Positions 23,348-35,379 of a stretch of DNA of 64,000 nt are shown piece by piece. This DNA comes from Rhizophagus irregularis (taxonomy: Eukaryota > Glomeromycota > Glomeromycetes > Glomerales > Glomeraceae), in NCBI RefSeq assembly GCF_026210795.1, contig NC_089431.1, forward strand, positions 3,782,001 through 3,846,000, given 5' to 3'. Under the pieces are notes generated by a model that saw only the letters and a list, made by a program, of their open reading frames with translations, did no database searches and had not been told where the DNA came from. The position numbers and the translations under genes were made by a program. Within the stretch, counting starts at the first letter, position 1; each line of letters begins with the position of its first letter.

Positions 23348-24976
23348 ATGGCATGTTCAAAATTTTTTTCAGGAAATTTGCCTGAATTATTAGACGAAGT
23401 CATACAATTTTTTCATTATGACTATAGAACATTACATTCATGCATATTAGTTAATAGATTATGGTGTCGTTTAGCAATTCCATTATTATGGGAAGATCCA
23501 TTTTCAATTAAATTCCCTAAAAATTATCGTTTTATTGAAATTTATTTACATAATTTAAGTGATGATGATAAAACAAGATTAAATGAATATATATTCAATA
23601 ATGGTTTATTTCCTTCAAATACTTTATTTAATTATCCTAAATTTATTCAACGTTTAGATACACGTAATGTTTATAATTCTATTGAAAGTTGGGCAATTAC
23701 AATTGAAGAGAAACATCCCAGCTATTCACCTCCACAAATATCAAAGTTTACAAAACTTATTTTTAGGTCATTATTTCTAATATTCATTGATAATGAAGTA
23801 AATTTGCATAGTTTTAAAGTTATAGTTAACTATGAAGAATTTGAATGTTTTGATGCGGCTTTTGAATTAATTTTACAAAATCCGAATTTCGTTCATAATA
23901 TTAAAGATTTAACACTTGATTTTGATGAAATAACTGATAATGTAAGAAAATTTATAGGATTTCTCAGCTCAAATTGCAATTTGATTTCATCATTTTATTT
24001 TCTATTTTCATTTACATGTCGTGATTATCCAATAATTGAAGAAAATTTATCACAAATGATTAAGTTTCAAGAAAACCTTAAAAAGATTTCATTTTGTTAT
24101 AATATTCCCCCTTTATATCCACTATTATCATTAAAAAATCCTAATTGTTCAAGCACATTAAATACAATTATATTTTATTATACTAGCTTTGAAAATATAG
24201 ATGTTTTAAGTGAAGTATTTAATCAATTGGATGTTTTAGAATCAATTCATATTGTTTATTGTTATTTTCTAGATTCTAAATTTATTCGACAAATTAATAA
24301 TATTACCAAACCATTTAAATTAAAATCTTTATTTTTGAAACAAATGGATGAATTATTATTAGAACCGTTAATACAAAGATCTGGCAATTATTTAGAAAAT
24401 TTTGGAATTATCAACTGTGAATTTCAACAATTAATACAATCACTTAAATTATATTGTAATAATATTAAATTGTTGTATTTATCCATTGGGAAAAATAATC
24501 AGAATATTAATTTAGTATTCGAGTTAGTTAAAAATATGAGACAAAATCTTAATTATCTTATGATTGATTGCTCTTGTTATTTTAATAGTATGATTGAAAT
24601 TAGTTCAATTATATTACAAAATTTAGGACAAATTCTTCCTTTTAAATTAGAATATTTGAATTTAGGTCTTGCGGCTAATGGAAGTGATTTAGAAGTTTTC
24701 TTAAAAAATTCCCAAGATACTTATATCAAAAAATTGTTAATTAGAAATAAAGTGAAGAGTGCAAATAATGATGATATTTTACCCTATATAAAAGAATATA
24801 TAATGAAAAAGAAAAAAGTTAAATATTTAGCTATTTTAGAATTATTTCATAGAAAAAGTGAAGATTTGTATTCTTTGAAAGATAGAGTAAAGGAATTTCA
24901 ATTACATGATATTCAAGTTCTATATTATTATGACTTGGTTATTGATATTTATGATTTTATAAAAGAAACTTATTAG
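23348..24976 (+). CDS. F-box protein with leucine-rich C-terminal region
   Basis: Single exon, 542 residues, TAG stop. The start is the ATG in AACATGGCATG; the upstream open frame to 23240 has only GTG and no conserved motif. Residues about 9-55 form an F-box: LPELLDEVIQFF, then SCILVNRLWCRLAIPLLWEDP, matching the usual L-P-E..F...L..C..V...W......LW pattern. The rest is Leu/Ile/Asn-rich with irregular LRR-like spacing. F-box proteins bridge substrates to SCF (Skp1-Cullin1) ubiquitin ligases; the substrate cannot be told. No intron or disruption is visible. Such single-exon F-box genes are a large family in arbuscular mycorrhizal fungi (established knowledge). Confidence 0.85.
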   Translation: MACSKFFSGNLPELLDEVIQFFHYDYRTLHSCILVNRLWCRLAIPLLWEDPFSIKFPKNYRFIEIYLHNLSDDDKTRLNEYIFNNGLFPSNTLFNYPKFIQRLDTRNVYNSIESWAITIEEKHPSYSPPQISKFTKLIFRSLFLIFIDNEVNLHSFKVIVNYEEFECFDAAFELILQNPNFVHNIKDLTLDFDEITDNVRKFIGFLSSNCNLISSFYFLFSFTCRDYPIIEENLSQMIKFQENLKKISFCYNIPPLYPLLSLKNPNCSSTLNTIIFYYTSFENIDVLSEVFNQLDVLESIHIVYCYFLDSKFIRQINNITKPFKLKSLFLKQMDELLLEPLIQRSGNYLENFGIINCEFQQLIQSLKLYCNNIKLLYLSIGKNNQNINLVFELVKNMRQNLNYLMIDCSCYFNSMIEISSIILQNLGQILPFKLEYLNLGLAANGSDLEVFLKNSQDTYIKKLLIRNKVKSANNDDILPYIKEYIMKKKKVKYLAILELFHRKSEDLYSLKDRVKEFQLHDIQVLYYYDLVIDIYDFIKETY

Positions 24977-26400
24977 TTATTTATGCAATTTAGATTGATT
25001 CAAATATTGAAATTTTACTAAAATTCTTTTCCTTTGTTATATTTTAATTAAAATATAACAACTTGAAAATTTTAAAATAAAGAAATGGCATAATAATACT
25101 ATATAAGTAATTTATTTATAATTAGAATATACACAAATGAATTTATGTTTTTTTTACTAATAGTCTGAATCTACTGTGCATAGAAATAATTATGAATTCG
25201 AATAATTGATTTTTTGAGCTTATAGGAAAGTACCTTTTATATTTTAAGAAATCTTTGAAATTTGTCAAAAAATACTTAATTGGTATACGTACATGCACAG
25301 TAAAATAAATCAATAATTATATATTAATATTTATAAAATGATAAAAAATCTTAATAAATTTACCCCAAATTTTATAATACGTTTATAGTGCCGATCTTAT
25401 CCGGATTGCCAATTAAAATCCATGGCGAAAATAAAAAAAAATTAGTTATTTTATTAAAATATATCAAGTAAATTGCTTTTAAATTACACAAAAAAAAAAG
25501 AAATAAAAAGTTTTAAAAGATTTCTAATATATATATATTCTTTTCCTGTTATTTTTACAAATGTATTTATAATAATAGTTAATGGAGAACTGACCTATAT
25601 TATTAAACTACTCCAAGATGAGGTACATATGTTGTAATATCAAAGCGAGAAATGATTGATTAAAATCTTTTTCATATGTTAAGAAAAATTATTATTATTA
25701 TTATTTTTTGTTTAATGGTATTTGTTGCCGATTTTATTAGTATAAGATGCAAAAATGATAATTTTTCGATTTTATACTAGACCTCCTATTTTACACTAAG
25801 TCCGTAAAACTATATGGAATCACGCCTTGTTATATGAAAATCTGTTTGTTTGTTTATAATTCTCCATGATTATTATTTTCCATTAGATCGGCCACTTCGT
25901 TAATTACATTAACATATATTCCATTCTTTATTTATACTCGGTACCTGTCATATACTCATATCTTTTGGCCATATATATTGCTTTACCCCTTTTGCCAAAT
26001 AATTTTGAAAATTACCTTATTTAATTTAAAATATTTTTGATATACGAAGACCTGTTGAAGATAAAAGTTATTAACAAAGATGAAGTTGAACCTTATTTTG
26101 ATTTGAAAAAATATTACTACTTCTAACTTAAATCTAGCTTGATAATACAGCCAAAAAATACGTCAATACCCACTATCGCAATCAAAAAAATTTTTAATAA
26201 AATCACTATTTATAAATTTTATGATTAAAAACATATTTCGCACAGATTATTTCAGCAACCGACCTGCATTCTTTAATTATTAATGATTGTCTGGCAAAAC
26301 TATTAAGAAAATTTAAATTTATTGAATCAATAAATAAATACTTAGTTTATTTTCTTGACTTTTTGTAATTCTCTAATCTCACACATAGCAAGTCCAAATT
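24977..26400. other. Spacer between F-box gene and gene C, duplicated from A locus
   Basis: No gene. About 25795-26130 is a direct diverged copy of the 5' flank of A (11350-11730). About 26280-26400 is, in reverse complement, the 3' flank of A (14380-14500). A composite duplication is implied. Confidence 0.5.
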
Positions 26401-28823
26401 TTATTCTATTTTTTTTATAATTTGAAATAATTCATATTCTTCTACAAAAAATTCACCACTGGCACACTTTTGACATGTGTTTATATTGGTGCAGGCTGAT
26501 TCACAATAGTCACAAATTGCAGGATTTACCATCGGAAAAAGCCCTAATTAGTATTATTATAATGATGAAACATAAAATTAATAAAATGTTATCTTGTACA
26601 AGTGAATACTACAATTCAAAAGATTTGACAGTCACATACCAGAAGAATATGCAATAGGTTGAAATGCATGATTATTTGGATGATTATGAATACTTTGTGA
26701 TTTGGATTTACAATCTTGACATAAATTACAATCCTCACAAAATGTACACTTCCATCTCATTCCATGAATTGTCTTATCGCAATACTTACACACTATACCA
26801 TAATGCACAGCAAATTCTATGATGTAATGTAAAGATTATAAAGAATTTTTGGAAAAATTTTAGTATTAACATAGAATGTTATATTAGGACCCAGAAATAT
26901 ATATAAAAGAGTCAGGTTGACTTTGCGTATTTTGAATTAAATAAATCATGAAAATTTTCCTTTTTTTAGATAATTTTTGATAATGCCAGTCAGAATGTAA
27001 TTTCCTATTATAGTAACTGACTGACATTATCATGATTCCGGCCCTGAAAAAATGCGTACAGCCCATAGTAAAAAAATTTTTTCATCACCTGACCCCTATA
27101 TATGGGTCCTGTTATATTAAAAAATTATGATAATACATACGAGGAGCATAATTAGAAGAATCTGAATGTGGTATAAGTTTGAACACATGGTCATCTGGAT
27201 GATGATGTATACGCGATTTGGTTTTACAAGTTTGACATAAATCATAGTCTTCGCAAGTTGTACACTTCCATCTCATTCCACGGACAGTATAGTTGCAGCA
27301 GTCACACCTTATACCATAATGCAAGGCAGATTCTACAAAAATTATAAAGAGATTGTATAAAAAATTTCTTTGGTAATTTGTACATAAATTAATTATACCT
27401 GAAGAAGCTCCTCCGATTTGTTTTTCATAACTATCTTTTATACAATGTACACTGTTGCCCCGCAAAATAAGATCAGAACTACCAAATGATGGACCATAAC
27501 TATGGTCATTAAATATAGCATAATTTTCATTTGTAACACGACTTAAAATATGTTTATTAATATCATCACCATCCTCAAAAGAGAATATAAAGCTATCCTT
27601 AGTAGCACCATAACCACGACCAGATTTCCATTTAATTGGATTATATCCTCCAAGAATTTGGTTATTGTCTTTTACTTTAATAATTGTTATAGTGCAAGAT
27701 CGATTATCACATCTCTCATGAAATATATCAGATTCAAATCCATCACGAGATCCACGAAGAATTAATTTGAATTCACATGAAGAAGTTGGCTTGTCTGTAA
27801 TATCTAATTTATCAATCCATTTTGATATTAATTCAGCATGTTGAAATGTAATAATATCTGAATTGATACTTTGAACTTTTGATTTATCATTTGGTCTGAT
27901 ATTAGGATTTAAATTTAAAAAAATTCTCAATAAATCCTTGTATAATTCCTTTGGTAAGGCTTTCTTATAAGGTAACACTTCAGAAGAAAATTCACTAGAA
28001 GTTAAGTTGTTAAACTTAATAAAAGGAATGAATTGCTGTAAAGTATTCTTTAATATATTGAAATCCTCTTTTGAAAAGGTTGCAGGATCAGTAGGAAGTT
28101 CAGGATTCTGTGCAAGTCCCCATTTAATCACATATTTCCAAACTTGAATTTCGCTCATTTGAAGGTTATTATTTTGGATAATTGAAACTAAAAGTTTTTC
28201 CGGAATTGAAGAGAAGCTAATTGATTTAAGTATCTTATCCGGACTTTTTGAGATTAAGTTAGTGCAATATTTTTGAAGCTCCAAGAAAGAATCATTTTCA
28301 AAACTTGCTTGATATACGAGATTGAAATTTTGTTCAATCCATTGAGTCTTGTTTTGAATCAAAAAGGATTGTAAATGGTTGATCAATTCATGAAGATTCA
28401 ATTCACCAGCAGCAGCCAAGATCTTAATAATATCTAAAGTGTCGTCACATTCCTCCAAAGAAAGTCTTCCTCCGTAAATATATCTGAATAAATTAAAAAA
28501 TCATTCGCAAAAATTAAGATATTATTACCTAGTATATATACATTAAATTATTACTCTTACTTTAAAATTATTTGAAAAATTTCTGGTAAAATGTTTGGTA
28601 ATTTAATTTGTACCAAGGTTCCATCATTTTTCTTTTTATTTGTTGACAAAATTCTTCGTAAATAATTAGAACGGTAGTTTAGTATAACCATATGAGCACG
28701 AAATATTTTTATATAAGGGTCACTGCCAACTTCGATTGTAATATCATAATATTCATCATCGTCCAACATTTCAAGTAAATTTACTGATAATTTTGGTAAA
28801 AACTGATTATTATTCACATCCAT
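26401..28823 (-). CDS. Gene C: BTB-BACK-TLDc protein with two ZZ fingers
   Basis: Exons on the minus strand: 28823-28561, 28483-27399, 27332-27141, 26816-26640, 26543-26401 (introns 77, 66, 324 and 96 nt), 619 residues, TAA stop. BTB: YYDITIEVGSDPYIKIFRA; BACK: MSEIQVWKYVIKWGLAQNP; TLDc: CEFKLILRGSRDGF through GPSFGSSDLILRG. ZZ1: CDCC...CTTC...CQTC...HHHPDDH. ZZ2: CKYC...CTFC...CQDC...HNHPNNH. Tail: CDYCESAC...CQKC...EEYELFQ with one extra residue before the fourth Cys. Intron 2 is 66 nt, a multiple of three without a stop, so an unspliced form would stay in frame and add 22 residues. Intron 3 is about four times longer than in the paralogues because it holds a 225-bp transposon. Confidence 0.87.
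26886..27110. mobile_element. hAT-like MITE inside intron 3 of gene C
   Basis: Ends are AGGACCCA (left) and TGGGTCCT (right), extending with ATATA words. A perfect 8-bp direct repeat GTTATATT flanks it (26878-26885, 27111-27118). Removing it leaves an intron of about 91 nt, like those of the paralogues. The insertion therefore postdates the gene duplication and leaves both splice sites intact. An internal stretch (CATTATCATGATTCCGGCCC) resembles sequence near 57530. Confidence 0.88.
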
Positions 28824-28902
28824 AATAGATAGTTAATTTTTTCTATTTTTTTTTTTTAAGGAATTTCCAAGAAAGCTATAATTTATCTAATTTGTGAATG
28901 AT

Positions 28903-28916
28903 TGATTCCTTAAATA
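28903..28916 (-). promoter_or_regulatory. Putative core-promoter motif of gene C
   Basis: On the minus strand TATTTAAGGAATCA stands about 80 nt upstream of the ATG at 28823, matching the motif before A, B and D. Confidence 0.35.
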
Positions 28917-29359
28917 TTTTTTCAAGGGTGGTTGCACAACAGAATCAGCCTTATGCGGTATCACGAATTCAAATATAACCAACCTTATTGCTATGGCTTG
29001 GCTATGATGATCCATAATGGTGATTTTTTATCGTAAATTTCTATTATCAAAAGCTTACTTCAATGGATTAGAATTGTCCCTTAAATTCTTATCCATTGCA
29101 GCAGCTAACCTAGAAAGCTAATCTGCTTCAATGGATTAGTATCAAGTTGGCTAAGAGCTTTTAATGAAAGTAAACATGAGTCCCCTAATACAAGAAAATA
29201 TGTTAAGAAACATTCTTTTTATTGAATTTAAAAAAAAATCCATCCTATTTAATTCATCAGTCACATCTTACAAAAAAACCAAAAATAAAAACGCTGATAA
29301 ACGGTAACGTTAAATTTTAATCCTTCGCTATTTACTTATTCTAAAATTCGAGACAATTC
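28917..29359. other. 5' flank of gene C
   Basis: No gene. A 14-mer CTTCAATGGATTAG occurs twice in direct orientation (about 29051 and 29128). Confidence 0.4.
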
Positions 29360-29565
29360 CTAAAAAAAAAATATAAAGAACGTTATTAACGTTCTTAAAC
29401 CTTTTTTAAAAAAATATAAAAGAACGTCATTAACGTTCTCAAACCTTTTTTAAAAAAATATAAAAGAACGTCATTAACGTTCTAAAACCTTTAAAAAATA
29501 TAAAAGAACTTATTAAAAAAAATGTAAAAGAACGTTTTAAGCCTTTTTTTAAAAAAATAAAATAA
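29360..29565. repeat. Minisatellite with a palindromic core
   Basis: Five degenerating units start at AGAACG(T) positions 29377, 29421, 29465, 29505 and 29529 (spacing 44, 44, 40 and 24). The first three contain the palindrome AGAACGTNATTAACGTTCT followed by AAACCTTTTTTAAAAAAATA. Units 4 and 5 have lost half the palindrome. Confidence 0.8.
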
Positions 29566-29849
29566 CACTTGCCAGTAGTTTCAGGCCGGTTTAAGACCCT
29601 TTCCAGTTTCCAAGGAGTCTCCCTAAAGAAATTAGGAAAGAACAGTAATAAACATTCTTATTAACTAAAAAAATTTTTTTTTAAAGTTTACGTAATGTTG
29701 ATTCTGAGTAACAATTTATTGGTTCTGATACCCAATTTTTTGTAACAATTTAATCATCATCATTATTTAATTATATTAGTTTTTCATCACAAATTTCTTC
29801 AAACTAAATTATTGAATTTGATCTTAATAAATATAAAAAATTAGAAAAA

Positions 29850-30340
29850 GAAATTTACAAATTATGAAATTTCTCTCTATCTAACCTATCTTACCATTAT
29901 TATTACATTTATTAGCCATTGTAGTCGAACTTTCTGTGACTTCTGTATGCTTCCCTTGGTCTAATCTTGAAGCGAACTTCGTACTCAAATCATTAAATTC
30001 TTCTATTTTTCTCGTGAGTAAATCTTTTCTACACGCTTCATCCCATTCTTACCATGAAATACACCATTCTTGTAAGTTTTCATCCGTAACCTGAACCGTC
30101 CGAAGAAGGAGCTTTACTATCAAATCGAATAATTTTCAAAATTTAAATTTATGTCCATGCTTCTTCCACACCTTCTAACGACTGTTCAACCATTTCCTTC
30201 CTCTTTTGTTCTGACCAAAAAATATGCCAGAAATATATATTCCCGTTGAAAATAACTTTTTTCTCAAACAAAAGCCATACTTTTTGCTTAGTTTTATAAT
30301 TATATCATTATCTTCTATCTTCTTATAATGGTCTTTAACG
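29850..30340 (-). pseudogene. Unidentified degraded ORF
   Basis: Minus-strand frames give FWSEQKRKEMVEQSLEGVEE (about 30230-30160), then VTDENLQEWCISW, a TAA, and EWDEACRKDLLTRKIEEF up to about 29890. Amino-acid use looks like once-real protein, but it is interrupted and no family is recognised. A further short open frame lies at 30584-30390. Confidence 0.3.
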
Positions 30341-30689
30341 GCTTAAGTGCTTGCCATTTATATTTGTCCCGAATAGTTACCAATTGTATCTACCGAAAGT
30401 CATTGAGAAAATAGGTAAATAACATGCCCATACGCTCTTTTGTATTTACTAAGTCGCCTTCATTTTCATGCTTTAGGTGAATTTCTACTTTAACCGTTTG
30501 ATACTTGTATTGTCTTTTAATCCTTAATCGTTTAACGTGGCTTGTACCGGACAAGATACTTACGTTTTCCAACACATTCTTCATCCGACCATGAACATAC
30601 CTCGTCTTCGTGAATCTATTGCTTGGATTTCTTTTGGTTGTCTAATATCCCTTCCTATATTTTTCAACCGTTTCAACTACATCAAACTT

Positions 30690-31537
30690 GCCAAAAATTC
30701 GTTATATCAAAATTCCGTTATATCGAGGGTAAATTAATTATACGTTATGATGATCCGTTCCAGACCAAATTCAAGATTTTACTTATGATCCGTTATTTCT
30801 TTTTTCTTTTTTTTTTGTCCATCAGCGTGCAATGATAGATGCGTTGTAAACTCAACACTTTAATGCCTAAAACCTAATTTTGTATATCAATAAGAGTCTA
30901 CGACTAACTACAATATCTATACTAAATCTCTGGAAAATGTAACTAGGTCTATATAATTTAATATGGAGGGAAGGAACGACCTCCGTATTGGGTACGGTCT
31001 ATTTTTTTTTCAGACTTCCCAACCTCCAGATGACTTCTCAGCCCTCGCGTCAACCCTCATATCCTCAGATCCTTCTTCGATGTTGTAGCCGTCTTAGTAT
31101 TGGATCACCAGTCATAAGCCTCGCTCAACCCCTTCTAAAGAATCCAAATCCACGAAAATCGTAATACGGAGCGTCCACCAGAGTCGGATAAATTTGTTAC
31201 CAAGATACCGAACTAGTTTGTTGCACCACATCAAAATCACCTCATTTTCAAATAAAAAAATTGGTTCCTCAATAATTTGTGCTGCGCCGATCGTCCTTCC
31301 CGTCAACAGTTTGTCAGTGTCAACGCCTCGCCCTATTTTTGGGGGTCGTCACTATAAGTCAACTGAGAAGAAAAACTTGTTGGACAGAGAAGTTGCAAGT
31401 TACTAGTTGAAGGAGTTAAAAATTATATCAAATGGCTCGTAAAGGAGTGAATAATCAGTTGGTAATGTTGAAATGTGCAAAAAAAGAAGTTTTCCTATAC
31501 GCTTTCCGTTATAGTATATCGAATTTCATTGTGTAAA
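30690..31537. mobile_element. Probable one-ended pogo-like remnant
   Basis: The right end TATATCGAATTTCATTGTG (about 31517-31535) is followed by TA and resembles the end of the element at 8881-9454. Internal words ATTCGTTATATC and TTCCGTTATATCGAG at about 30697-30727 match its subterminal repeats. No matching left end was found, so the limits are uncertain. Confidence 0.4.
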
Positions 31538-31539
31538 TT

Positions 31540-33894
31540 AATTTATATAAATCAGAAGGTTTAGAAGGTTCAAACATTAAGCAAATGTAAATATTTTATG
31601 TCAGTACAACTAATAATCGTGAGTTTTCTTAATTAAATAATAAAAATCAAACTCTTTTTAAATTTTATATATTATTTGTCAATAAAATTTTATTTAAGTG
31701 TAGCAGATATTTGCAAGTATTTTTTTTTTCTTTCAGGTATATTACGAACACAATGCAAATTTGTTGTCAAAAACATATTTGCAACTTGGCAATTCAAATA
31801 ACAGTAAATAATAAATAATATTAAACACATTTACTATAACACCTGCACATATTATATTAATTGTAATTTATTCCTTTCCTTTTTTTCTTACACATATTTA
31901 TGTAATAGCATATAAAGTAAAACTGTTTCATATAAAACAGGAAATTTGTTTTATTGAAATCCGTTATTTTAAATAATTTATATTTCATTATTTGAATATT
32001 AAGATAATAATATAGTAGAATTAATTATAAAAATTAATATACTGTGTATGTATAAAAATATGCTGTATATAAAAAAAAATGATTATCATGATAATAGATT
32101 AAGTTATGAATTATTTTTTTTTATTATAAAGAATTTTATTGGTGCTAAGTTTTGGCTGTGAATTGTGGCTTTTTGCACTGCAATTCTGGCTTTGATAATT
32201 TATTTGGCTAAATTTCTGGATATTGCTTTTAAAAGGAACAATTAATAATTGTATGACATAATGGGGCTTTTATGTTTATTTTATAAATGGAATTTAATAA
32301 AACTATTAAACCTCTTTTCTTTTCCTCCCTTTTTTCATCCAAATTCAAAATGATAATTTAATTAAATTTAATATTTTTTACCTTTTGAAACAAAGTTATT
32401 TACCATAAGAACAGTGATATAATTATAATAGTATAAATAAATTTCCAGTTGGTTACAATGAATATATAGTTACCTTTATTTAATAATTCTTGGACTCAAA
32501 TAAATGATCTCAATTTTAAACATACACTTCATTCACTACAAGTATTACTATTTCAAACTTAACCATGAATGCTTTATTTTAACCAGAAAAAGGATACTAA
32601 AAGTTTCTATCATATCAAACACTTATAACAAAAATTTGTTTTATATACAAAATAGACACTATCTTTTATAAATTGAAACTCATAATTCATAATCTATATT
32701 ACTTGATTTCTAATTTGCCTTCTGCTGCTGTCATCAGCGAATTTGGTGTACAAGTTGAATGCACAATTTCTTATCATCTATCAAAAGAGAAGGCAATTGA
32801 ACTACCTGTCATTTTATTTCATCCTACTGGAAGTCGATTTACCAATCAGACTATAAATACAAAATAAAATTCCTCCAAATTTTTCTCTGGAGCCATTGAA
32901 GATAAGCTTTATTTGGAGTCACAAATTGGAGTAATAGTACAAATGAATATATAAAACATTGATTTTAATATATATTGCTTCTTTGGGTGATGATACATTA
33001 CAAATATGGATTATGATACAAATATACAAAATCATGATGACATTTCAATTATAGTAGTCAAGAATTTATAACTTTAACCATTTTCAAATCACAATGGGAT
33101 AAATTCTAATTATTTTGGAACTAATATGGGAGAAGAATTTTATCATAAATCATCAAAATTTGAAGAATTTATTGCTCCATTTAGGAGTTTATCAATAATA
33201 AAATATAATGGTATGCTAAATATTAAGAAATAGCATGATTTATATGTAATTGTTTCTTATAGAATTTAGAAATATATATGCAAAAACCAACACTATATTG
33301 ATTCATCATAGTGATACAACCCTACTGGATGATTGCTCTGGTAGATTATGAAGTTAACTAGTTTATAGATAGCATATATGCTCTTGGCATTGCAGTATCT
33401 TAGAACATCTCAAAAATCCTGATCTTAATAAGCAGCATGATATACTCTAAAGAGTGATTTAATTGCAATGGAATAATAAATACTATAAACACTGTATATT
33501 GATAAAAAATTTTTAAAATACTATTGTGACAAAAAATTAATAAAAGCTTCTTTAAATTTAGTTGATACCTCCACAAAAATAATAAAAACAATTAAATTCT
33601 TCAGCAAGTAATGGGTATATGAGCGATATTGATAGCTTTAGAAACACACTGAGACAAATAAGCAACATATTATTGCTAATCATAATTTGGCCTTTTATAA
33701 CTTAAATAAGTGAATTATTTTACTGTATTAATGTTTTATAATATTTATTTTAACATTACTTACTAAAGTATATTGTCTACACATCTATTAAGAACTATCT
33801 TTAATTTATTCAAAATCAAAAATACTTTAAATAATATAATAATTTTGATCTAACCCTTCAATTGTGAACTATCAAATTCTCATCCTATTATGTT
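31540..33894. other. Non-coding, possibly the decayed 5' part of a LINE
   Basis: No intact gene. Stop-laden plus-strand pieces at 33080-33270 (for example GEEFYHKSSKFEEFIAPF) precede the RT fragment in the same orientation and may be its upstream part. The 64-codon open frame at 32673-32867 has no recognisable features. Confidence 0.3.
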
Positions 33895-34312
33895 ATTAGA
33901 AGCAACCCGTAAAGCTATTATTTTGTTACAAAATCATCACAATTTTAAAAGATAATGATGTTTAAATGCAAATCAATTCACTGGTTTACCTAAACAATCT
34001 ACCTTTTGAACTGATGATAGTGAATGGAGTTATTCAAAACACTATCAATAATAATAATGAACTTTGGATATTATCTCAAAATATGTATATGGGTAAAGCA
34101 TATGATTGTGCAAATATATCCCAACTTGAATTAAAATTCCAACTGATTTTTCAAATCTTATATTAGGTTTATTTAAAGATAGAAAAAATGAAGTGATCAC
34201 AGCAGCATATGGTAAAACTCTGACCAATAACATTAAGACATTTAATTTTAATTATATAAAAGATGAGATGTTTTATTGAAAAATATCAAATGTTTTTGGT
34301 TTAAATTCCAAC
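33895..34312 (+). mobile_element. LINE reverse-transcriptase fragment 1
   Basis: Plus-strand frames contain QFTGLPKQSTF, ELWILSQNM, KAYDCANISQLEL and then LILGLFKDRKNEVITA. These correspond to the palm region of a non-LTR retrotransposon RT: the segment leading to the first catalytic Asp (AYD) and the following helix. Stops and frameshifts break it. It is cut at 34312 by two back-to-back MITEs. No YxDD motif is present in this piece. Confidence 0.65.
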
Positions 34313-34717
34313 TAGGGATGGCAACGGTTGGTCACGGTCAGTTATCGGTCAGTCATAACTGGTTAAGGGCCTTTGACTGACCGACTGTTTTGGCTGACCG
34401 TTTTTCTGACCGTTTAACCAACCGTTCAACCAACCGTTTAACTGATCACTTTTTAACATTTTTTTCTTGATTAAAATTCGTTAAAAAGAAGAAAGTGTAA
34501 TTTAATCAAAAAAATGCTATTTAGCTTTTTTTATTGATTAAGTTTGTAAAAAAAGGCTAAATAATTAAAAAAAGGCCAAATAATCAGTTAAACGGTCGGT
34601 CAAATGGTTGGTCAAACCAGTCAGTTAAACGGTCAGCCAGAAGCCTTTGACTACCGATATCGGTCACGATCATAACTGGTCATGACCGGTTAATAACTGT
34701 GACTGTTGCCATTCCTA
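34313..34717. mobile_element. hAT-like MITE, complete copy
   Basis: The left end is TAGGGATGGCAACGG and the right end, as reverse complement, TAGGAATGGCAACAG. The flanking 8-mers ATTCCAAC (34305-34312) and ATTTCAAC (34718-34725) differ at one base and are read as an 8-bp target duplication. Long arms hold repeated GACCGTTTAACCAACC-type words. No ORF. A second, end-truncated copy lies at 1157-1457. Confidence 0.85.
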
Positions 34718-34731
34718 ATTTCAACACACAC

Positions 34732-35083
34732 TAGAGGTCTGCAAACAGGACCCGGAACCCGGAAACCCTAACTCGGACTGGACCCAGATCCAGGTTTGGG
34801 CTGGCAAAATTTCTTCAAAATTCACCCGGGCTGGGTCCAGGCTGGCACATGAATTTTCGTCAAACCCGGATTTTCATAATTCCGGCCAAAATCGTCTTAA
34901 TTCCGGCCGAAATTAAACTGGCCAAAATTAAGTTGGCCAATTTTTTTGTTTTTACAACAAAATAATATAATAAAAGTCCGGGTCCAGTCTGGGCTGGGTT
35001 TTTGATATTTTAAGTCTGGGCCGGGTCAGGCCGGGCACTTTATGTAGGCCGGGTTGTAAAATAGTGGTCAATGCAGACCTCTA
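34732..35083. mobile_element. hAT-like MITE with GGACCCGG-type subterminal repeats
   Basis: Ends TAGAGGTCTGCA / TGCAGACCTCTA are perfect inverted repeats. A perfect 8-bp direct repeat ACACACAC flanks it (34724-34731, 35084-35091). The subterminal part is unusually GC-rich for this window (GGACCCGGAACCCGG, GGGCTGGGTCC, GGCCGGG). It starts 14 bp after the preceding MITE; its left duplication overlaps that MITE's right one. Confidence 0.85.
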
Positions 35084-35379
35084 ACACACACTACCAAACC
35101 CCTTACTTGATATAGCCACTGGTCTCATATTTGCAAAACTGCTTCAGGGTAGAGATATATATATATATATTAGCTATCTATCATGTGATGTTCCAAATAG
35201 TTATTGGAGGTTGATTGAAAAGAAAAATTTTAACAATAATATTTTAAATCAGTGGTTTTTCAAAATTGTTGATTGATAACAAGATTTTAATAACTTATAT
35301 AAGTAATATAAGATACTGTACATGAACATTTTCAAGCTAACAATGGAAAGTTGCTAAAATGGCAAAAAGTAGCATATAA

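Noticed and set aside
27112-28458. A 448-codon uninterrupted frame in gene C taken as one exon
   Set aside because: It runs through a conserved intron with proper GT...AG ends at the same place as in the paralogues; the spliced model is better.
34732-35083. GC-rich GGACCCGG stretch considered as a CpG island or horizontally acquired piece
   Set aside because: Perfect inverted ends and the ACACACAC duplication show it is the body of a MITE.
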